NCBI GenBank assembly: GCA_019843655.1
Contig: JACDQD010000011.1
Span: 17,526,604-17,590,603 of the forward strand
Source: Lethocerus indicus
Lineage: Eukaryota; Arthropoda; Insecta; Hemiptera; Belostomatidae
Length of the DNA stretch: 64,000 nt
Direction: 5' to 3'
The position numbers and the translations under genes were made by a program. Shown in pieces: positions 60,409-64,000 of this stretch. The notes beneath the pieces were generated by a model, which saw only the letters and a program-made list of their open reading frames with translations, did no database searches and was not told the origin of the DNA. Each line of letters starts with the position of its first letter. Position 1 is the stretch's first letter.

Positions 60409-63158
60409 TAAGCCTTGAGAAACAACATCTGTAGAGATGTATTCACTATATTCCTAAATTACAATAAATACTATAAATATTGGTGAAGTAGTTATTGTAG
60501 TTATTTTTACCACTTCTTCCACTGCTATGACTATTGTTTATGGTAAAATAGGTTTCAAAATAACGCGGATATCGTTCATACCTCGCACTTCCGTATGACA
60601 AAAGATGCCAACGTGACCAGTTTCAATTTGGGAGCGACGATTATATATTTCTGTATCAGAGATTCGGGTATGACGAAATTTTCATCGTAGGACTGTTCAT
60701 CGTTGGCCTGTGAGGCGTCTATCCTCGACGGGTTGTCCAGCGTCAGTCCGGCCAATTTCTCGACAGCCGGTGTCAGTGTCGCAGACAACAGCACCGTCTG
60801 CCTCTTCGGGAGGATCAGCATGCGCGAATTGTCCTCCCTCTGTTTTTCCAAGGCCTGAATCAAACTGAAAAACCGTAAAATTATTACACCTTTTCGACGT
60901 TGGCGCCCGCGCAAAAATTCGTTTAGATTCGTTTTTAAAGCATTACAACAATATCAATAACATTTACCCCCCCCCATACGCGTCTCACATTTTAAAACAT
61001 GTCAAAAGCGCCATCGTCGGGTGGTTTCTTTGTCGTGACTAACACGCCGAAATAAACACATGTATCAATTGCACCCGTAACTGTATAGGTTGATTGTGCA
61101 AAAATAAAACAGTTAAAAAAAAAAAAAAAATCAATAACATTCAGTGAGAAATATCTACTGTAAAAAAACCTGAAGAAGGTTGGACAAGTTTTGAATTAAA
61201 AATTGTTTAAACTTTTACCTTAAATCGCAGGACAAATTATAAATACTAACAAAAAAATTAATTAGAGACAAGGTGTGAAGAAGGTGAAATAATTTATTTC
61301 TGTCATAGGAATTCAAACTCAATATTTAACAGAAAATGAAAATTTTAAAAAAGAGACTTATACAATTGCTGTTGCTGTTAGTTTGTATTTGTTGTTTTTT
61401 TTATTGTTATTTGATTTTATAATTCACTATATTTTGAGTACCATACTTGAGAGTGGATTCTTTGCAATAATCTCCATTAATTAATATTAGGGGTACCCAA
61501 AAGTAATCAACATTTTGACTTTGAATTAATTTTATTCTGCTAAAAAAGAAACTTTAATTATTAATCTACTATATATTCTCCAATATTATCAACAACTCTC
61601 TGCCACTTTTCCGGCAAATTTTTGATACTTGAAGAACTCCTCAAGACCGAAATACGTCTTATCAAATTGTACATTACTTTTGGGGTACACATAATACAAA
61701 AAACATCCAAAGTGCCAAAAGTGGCTAACGCCGCTACTGAAGATGGCGAGTGGCCGAAACCGGTCTAGCGAAAGACCGAACCACGGTAGAGGAGAAACCA
61801 CCAGTTTTTGAAATGAACTAGCGAATTATCGAAAAGACAGCGGTAATTTTCGATTGAATAATTCGACTGAATACTAGAACATTTATTCTATTTTATTAAA
61901 TTAGTGAATTTATATTGCTGTATTTTTTTTTTACTGAATTTAAAGGGAATTACATTATCGAACGTTTCCAACTGAGAATAGAAGCAATACTCACGCCGCA
62001 ATATCTTTTTCGTAGCCCATATCCAGCAGTTTGTCAGCTTCATCCAGTACGAACCAGTTGGTCAAGTGCAGGCTGAGTGCCTGCGTGTGTTGAACGTGAT
62101 CTAGGAGGCGGCCGGGTGTAGCTACAAGAACGGTTATACCGCGGCGCAGCCTCGCCTTCTCAGATTTCTTTTTCTCACCGCCGGCCAGAAGACCGGGCAC
62201 GATCCATGTGAAAGACTGTCCAAGCAGCGAATGGAAAACAAGTGTTAATTTACCAACTAATAATAGTAGAAGAACTACTACAGGATATGAGTCAGCATGA
62301 CATCTTGCCCTCAACAAGGCGGTACTGCTCGATACGGCATATACTTGAGGTAATGCTGCATTATTTTCAGTTTGATACAACCTCACAATATAACAGACAG
62401 AAAAATACTGACATACTGACACTGGTGAAAAACCAAAACAAGAGGGTGATAATATTCCAAACCCCATTAACCCTCTATGGGCCAAATTTTTATTTTAAAT
62501 CCAAAAAAATTTGGGGGAAAAATAAACAATTATAAACCTATATATGCGAATGAAAAAAAATATTGATATTGGTCCTGAAGACGTTATGATTAAGATTTAT
62601 GTGCCATTATAGGATTAAATTGAAATGTGAACTGAAAGTTACTTGGGCCCAAAGGGGTTAAATTAATAAGAAGTATTATAATTTCATTACCAAAAAAACA
62701 GCTTTATAGTCTGCCGTATAAACAAAATTTAAAAACTGAAGGTTACCTATTATTAGAGGTCTTGTAATGTCATAATTTCTGTGACCTCCTATCTCAGATT
62801 ACCGATTTAATGCTAGAAAATAATTTTAGCAACAAATCCGGGCAAAAATTGTGATAGTTATCGTTACTATGTCCTTTTTCTTCGAACTCACTTTGACGAG
62901 TTTCAGAAAACACTCGTAGGTCTGAAGCGCCAGCTCCCTGGTCGGCAATACGACGAGTGCCCTCACGCCGCAATCCCTGCTCAATTTCGGTCTGATTTTC
63001 TGCAGGCTCTGAATTATTGGGACGGCGTACGCCAGCGTCTTGCCGCTGCCTGTCTGGGACCGAATCAAAGCATCTTTGCCGGCCAACAGCTCCGGTATTG
63101 ACAGTTTCTGCACCGTAGTCAATTTGGTTATGCCGAAGCTCTGTTCCAGATTTGACAC
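50474..63158 (-). CDS. DDX31: DDX31/Dbp7-family DEAD-box RNA helicase, 9 exons, 5' partial
   Basis: ATP-dependent RNA helicase, by family expected in the nucleolus in large ribosomal subunit assembly (inference from the Dbp7/DDX31 family). Exons on the minus strand: 63158-62892, 62215-61995, 60864-60582, 60064-59873, 55877-55687, 55609-55537, 55452-55353, 55246-55081, 50585-50474. All introns are GT-AG and the lengths sum to 1605 nt, exactly 535 codons with the stop. Motifs in order: TVQ of the Q region, SQTGSGKT (I), PTRELALQ (Ia), GG and TPGR (Ib), DEAD (II), SAT (III), [14 protein letters not shown] (V), [10 protein letters not shown] (VI), then a DUF4217-type tail with [16 protein letters not shown] and a basic end with SEFDSGL. 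The stretch [20 protein letters not shown] is characteristic of DDX31 rather than other DEAD-box proteins. The N-terminus, including the Q-motif aromatic residue, must lie in exons beyond 64000. No key motif residue is missing, so the gene looks functional. Confidence 0.93.
50701..51185 (+). mobile_element. Jockey-clade LINE, 5'-truncated, with target-site duplication
   Basis: Flanked by the 12-bp duplication ATAATTTGTCCA at 50689-50700 and 51186-51197, and ends in GTTAAAAAAAAAAAA. Encodes the C-terminal end of a jockey-type reverse transcriptase with a frameshift near 50830: TYGIE then [53 protein letters not shown] and HPRRLKR. Inserted antisense in the last intron of DDX31, about 116 bp upstream of the terminal exon's acceptor. 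Dead copy. Confidence 0.93.
51198..54567. other. DDX31 last intron, mostly unrecognised
   Basis: No other exon-like segment recognised on either strand. Holds (GGGA)n at 54154-54184 and long CpG-rich stretches. The 187- and 135-codon frames at 53991-54554 are opposing and GGGA-driven. Confidence 0.5.
54568..54775. mobile_element. Hairpin element in DDX31 last intron
   Basis: Left arm TCCGTAGGTTTGTTGTGT to CACTGTCACTTGTACTTG, then directly the outer right end TATTCCAACCCCTCACCAGA. Most of the right arm is deleted. Confidence 0.9.
55081..55246 (-). CDS. DDX31: DDX31 exon h (DUF4217-type C-terminal domain)
   Basis: 166 nt. Reads [20 protein letters not shown] then [20 protein letters not shown], the hallmark of the DBP C-terminal domain. 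Ends with AGAAT before the donor GTAAGT. Without splicing, the frame would stop three bases later at TAA (55079-55077), so an isoform retaining this intron would end at ...KMQRM. Confidence 0.92.
55353..55452 (-). CDS. DDX31: DDX31 exon g
   Basis: 100 nt. Acceptor GATCTTGCAG. Reads [19 protein letters not shown] then [10 protein letters not shown], corresponding to the KRWGAQ...AATxLQ...FE region of DDX31 relatives. Donor GTTAGT, one base left over. Confidence 0.9.
55537..55609 (-). CDS. DDX31: DDX31 exon f
   Basis: 73 nt between a 77-bp and an 84-bp intron. One base completes the split Lys, then [20 protein letters not shown] and AEKK. Donor GTACGT. Falls where DDX31 proteins carry the linker between helicase core and C-terminal domain. 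Confidence 0.88.
55687..55877 (-). CDS. DDX31: DDX31 exon e (motifs V and VI)
   Basis: 191 nt following a 3995-bp intron. Reads [18 protein letters not shown], then [20 protein letters not shown] (motif VI with the arginine finger) and [10 protein letters not shown]. Donor GTGAGA follows two bases of a split Lys codon. Confidence 0.93.
55970..56230. mobile_element. Hairpin element in DDX31 intron (e-d)
   Basis: Short left arm (TTTCGTGTGTTTCTGTCTCA, TCTCGCTGGTTTGGAC), unrelated centre, then a full right arm CCGCTACTGAAGATGGCGAG to CAACCCCTCGCAGACCACAA and GTATGTTGAACTA. Confidence 0.9.
56216..56472 (-). repeat. AT-rich body of composite element, inverted relative to 41317-41552
   Basis: Reverse complement of 41317-41552 over its length with modest divergence, including CCGGCTATACAGCGAAAACT. 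Confidence 0.9.
56511..56627 (-). mobile_element. Hairpin element, right arm only
   Basis: GTGGCGAGCGGCAGAAACCG through ACACACGAAATCTACGGTGT, CCAACCCCTCGCAGACCACA, ending GGTATGTTAAACT. Confidence 0.9.
56833..56920 (+). repeat. tRNA-like sequence, possible SINE head
   Basis: A T-arm-like block CCGGGTGCGATTCCCGG (5-bp stem, 7-nt loop) is preceded by CCGCTGATGAGCGG, which could be a short anticodon arm, and by CAGTACCGTAAGAGCAG in the D-arm position. No acceptor stem closes, so this is not a functional tRNA. It could be a tRNA-derived SINE with its body continuing to about 57030. Confidence 0.35.
56921..59872. other. DDX31 intron (e-d), AT-rich and CpG-poor from about 57.6 kb
   Basis: Purine microsatellites (GGA at 58328-58360, GAA at 58617-58635, GA at 58748-58771). 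No exon recognised. From about 57.6 kb the sequence is strongly AT-rich. Confidence 0.6.
59873..60064 (-). CDS. DDX31: DDX31 exon d (start of helicase C domain)
   Basis: 64 codons between an acceptor with an eight-T tract (TTTTTTTTCCAG) and donor GTGAGT. Reads [20 protein letters not shown] (motif IV region), then [19 protein letters not shown] and GVLLCT. The next exon supplies [10 protein letters not shown], so motif V is split across the intron. Phase 0. Confidence 0.92.
60367..60404 (+). repeat. (TA)n microsatellite in DDX31 intron
   Basis: About 19 units within the 517-bp intron between exons c and d. Confidence 0.97.
60582..60864 (-). CDS. DDX31: DDX31 exon c (motif III, SAT)
   Basis: 283 nt. 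Acceptor GGTTTTTCAG. One base completes the split Ala codon, then [34 protein letters not shown] (motif III SAT), and [20 protein letters not shown]. Ends at KCE before donor GTATGA, phase 0. This region links RecA domain 1 to domain 2. Confidence 0.92.
60965..61130 (+). mobile_element. Jockey-like LINE 3' tail with target-site duplication
   Basis: TCAATAACATT at 60954-60964 is repeated at 61131-61141 right after a poly-A run. The inserted 166 bp match the 3' end of the 50.7-kb LINE (AAAGCGCCATC, GGTTTCTTT, AATAAAACAGTTAAAAAA). Extreme 5' truncation; antisense in the DDX31 intron between exons b and c. Confidence 0.9.
61497..61694 (-). mobile_element. Mariner-derived MITE, copy E
   Basis: 198 bp with TA at 61495-61496 and 61695-61696, in the DDX31 intron between exons b and c. 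Ends TTAGGGGTACCCAAAAGTAAT and ATTACTTTTGGGGTACACATAA. Its right TA directly abuts a half hairpin element. Confidence 0.9.
61697..61860 (-). mobile_element. Hairpin right arm plus composite-element body
   Basis: AAAAAACATCCAAAGTGCCA, GCTACTGAAGATGGCGAGTG, CCGAAACCGGTCTAGCG, then the block TTTTTGAAATGAACTAG shared with 41791-41849. The left arm is absent, cut off at the mariner MITE. Confidence 0.88.
61995..62215 (-). CDS. DDX31: DDX31 exon b (motifs Ib and II, DEAD box)
   Basis: 221 nt. Acceptor ...CTTGGACAG, then [38 protein letters not shown], and [19 protein letters not shown]. Donor GTGAGT leaves two bases (GC) that the next exon completes to an Ala codon. The catalytic DEAD box is intact. 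Confidence 0.93.
62216..62891 (-). other. DDX31 intron between exons a and b
   Basis: 676 bp, AT-rich, GT-AG bounded. No repeat recognised inside. Confidence 0.85.
62892..63158 (-). CDS. DDX31: DDX31 exon a (Q-region, motifs I and Ia)
   Basis: 89 codons. Begins after acceptor TTTTCTTTTTCCAG and reads [17 protein letters not shown], then [22 protein letters not shown] (Walker A) and [11 protein letters not shown]. It ends ...LKLVK before donor GTGAGT. Phase 0 at the end. The reading frame at the acceptor is inferred from homology. The pyrimidine tract of this acceptor is only about 14 nt long before a hairpin transposon starts. Confidence 0.93.
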
Positions 63159-63173
63159 CTGGAAAAAGAAAAC

Positions 63174-63506
63174 TGCCTGTTTTGTGGTCTGCGAGGGGTT
63201 GGAATACTGCAGGTTCGTGGTGTTTCTGTCTCCTCTCGCCGGTTCGGTCTTTTGCTAGACCGGTTTCGGCCGCTCGCCATCTTCAGTAGCGCTGTGTCAG
63301 TCACTGTTGGCACTTTGGAGGTTTTTCGGCCATCCTCACTGCCCACTGTCACTTTCACATGTACTGTGGTGTTTGTCGGACAGTACATGTGAAAGTGACA
63401 GTGCAGTGAGGAGTGACTAACACAGCGCTACTGAAGATGGCGACCGGCCGAAACCGGTCTAGCAAAAGACCGAACCGGCGAGAGGAGACAGAAACATCGC
63501 GAACCC
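63174..63506. mobile_element. Hairpin element adjoining DDX31 splice acceptor
   Basis: Left end CCTGTTTTGTGGTCTGCGAG, left arm to CACTTTCACATGTACTGTGG, turn near 63370-63380, right arm to CAGAAACATCGCGAACCCAC. Its left end lies about 15 bp upstream (gene sense) of exon a, so the exon's branch point probably lies within the element. Confidence 0.92.
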
Positions 63507-64000
63507 ACAGAAAACAATTTATACAGTAATATCATACACTATAAATTAATTCAGGATTTTAAAACTGTCAAATATAATTTATTTACAAAAAAAAATAAGT
63601 CAATGAAAGAAATTCTGTAGAAGCTAAGCACATGAGCTTATACACAGTTTGACACCAGGAAATGTCATGCTTCTGTAAAGAATTAATTATGCAACACATT
63701 AGACAAAAGTATAATGTAGATTTCTCATACTTTGTAGTTTAATTCAATATTAAAAATCTAGAAAAGTAGAATACTGAATCTGGTCTGCAAAACAGTTTTT
63801 GTTTTTTATCTGTTTGAAAAAAAAGCATTGTACTGAAGAAAAATATTAAAATTGTTCTTGTTAAAACTTTATTTGTTCTCTAGTTAATTGTTTCATTTTA
63901 GTTTTGATTTTTCATTTGTTTAGTCCATTTGTTGTAAAAAAAATAATACAAGGGATTCAAAATTTATTTTTCATTGAAGAAACTGTAATGTAGACCAACT
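63507..64000. other. DDX31 upstream intron, no exon seen
   Basis: AT-rich sequence with no recognisable coding block on the minus strand. The preceding exon must lie to the right of the window. Confidence 0.6.

Noticed and set aside
1..64000. A new defence, biosynthetic or toxin system
   Set aside because: Apart from the helicase gene, every recognisable protein fragment belongs to a transposable element. Nothing else shows a gene-cluster organisation.

Overview
The window is eukaryotic nuclear DNA, almost certainly arthropod and probably insect. The evidence is one spliced gene with GT-AG introns, a jockey-type LINE, mariner, piggyBac and DUF4817-type DNA transposon remnants, long microsatellites, and no prokaryotic operon structure. 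I cannot assign an order. Most of the 64 kb is non-coding and rich in repeats. The many open frames of 60-150 codons show no family signature and look like chance frames, partly because the DNA is CpG-rich.

The one gene I can defend lies on the minus strand between about 63.2 kb and 50.5 kb. It is a DEAD-box RNA helicase of the DDX31/Dbp7 family, which acts in nucleolar 60S ribosome assembly. I reconstruct nine exons whose splice phases join without conflict into 535 codons including the stop. They run from just before the Q-motif region to the C-terminal tail. The N-terminus lies beyond the right edge. The introns of this gene carry much of the recognisable mobile DNA on the right side: two 5'-truncated LINE copies with clear target-site duplications, a mariner MITE, and several hairpin elements, one of which ends about 15 bp from a splice acceptor.

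Layout. 0-1.1 kb: an 80-copy array of a 10-bp satellite. 1.1-9.9 kb: sparse, with a mariner MITE, a hairpin element and a DUF4817-type transposon end. 9.96-16.8 kb: two 0.68-kb arms of an inverted duplication about 5 kb apart, plus a 323-bp palindromic hairpin element. 17.5-19 kb: two copies of an unclassified element with GTCACATAT palindromes. 22.5-23.6 kb: DUF4817-type transposon copies. 25.9-28.2 kb: a 652-bp deleted mariner and a direct repeat. 35-41 kb: dense trinucleotide and TA microsatellites and a piggyBac-type MITE. 41-45.3 kb: nested hairpin and composite elements and adjacent MITEs. 45.9-46.7 kb: short tandem duplications. 50.5-64 kb: the helicase gene.

The dominant repeat is a hairpin (foldback) family with about 20 copies or fragments, recognised by the stem words GCTACTGAAGATGGCGAGCG, CCGAAACCGGTCTAGC and GAGAGGAGACAGAAACA. 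I found no CRISPR array, no convincing functional tRNA or rRNA, and no evidence of a new defence or biosynthetic system. The features most worth following up are the hairpin family, its contact with the helicase splice site, and the 10-bp satellite.
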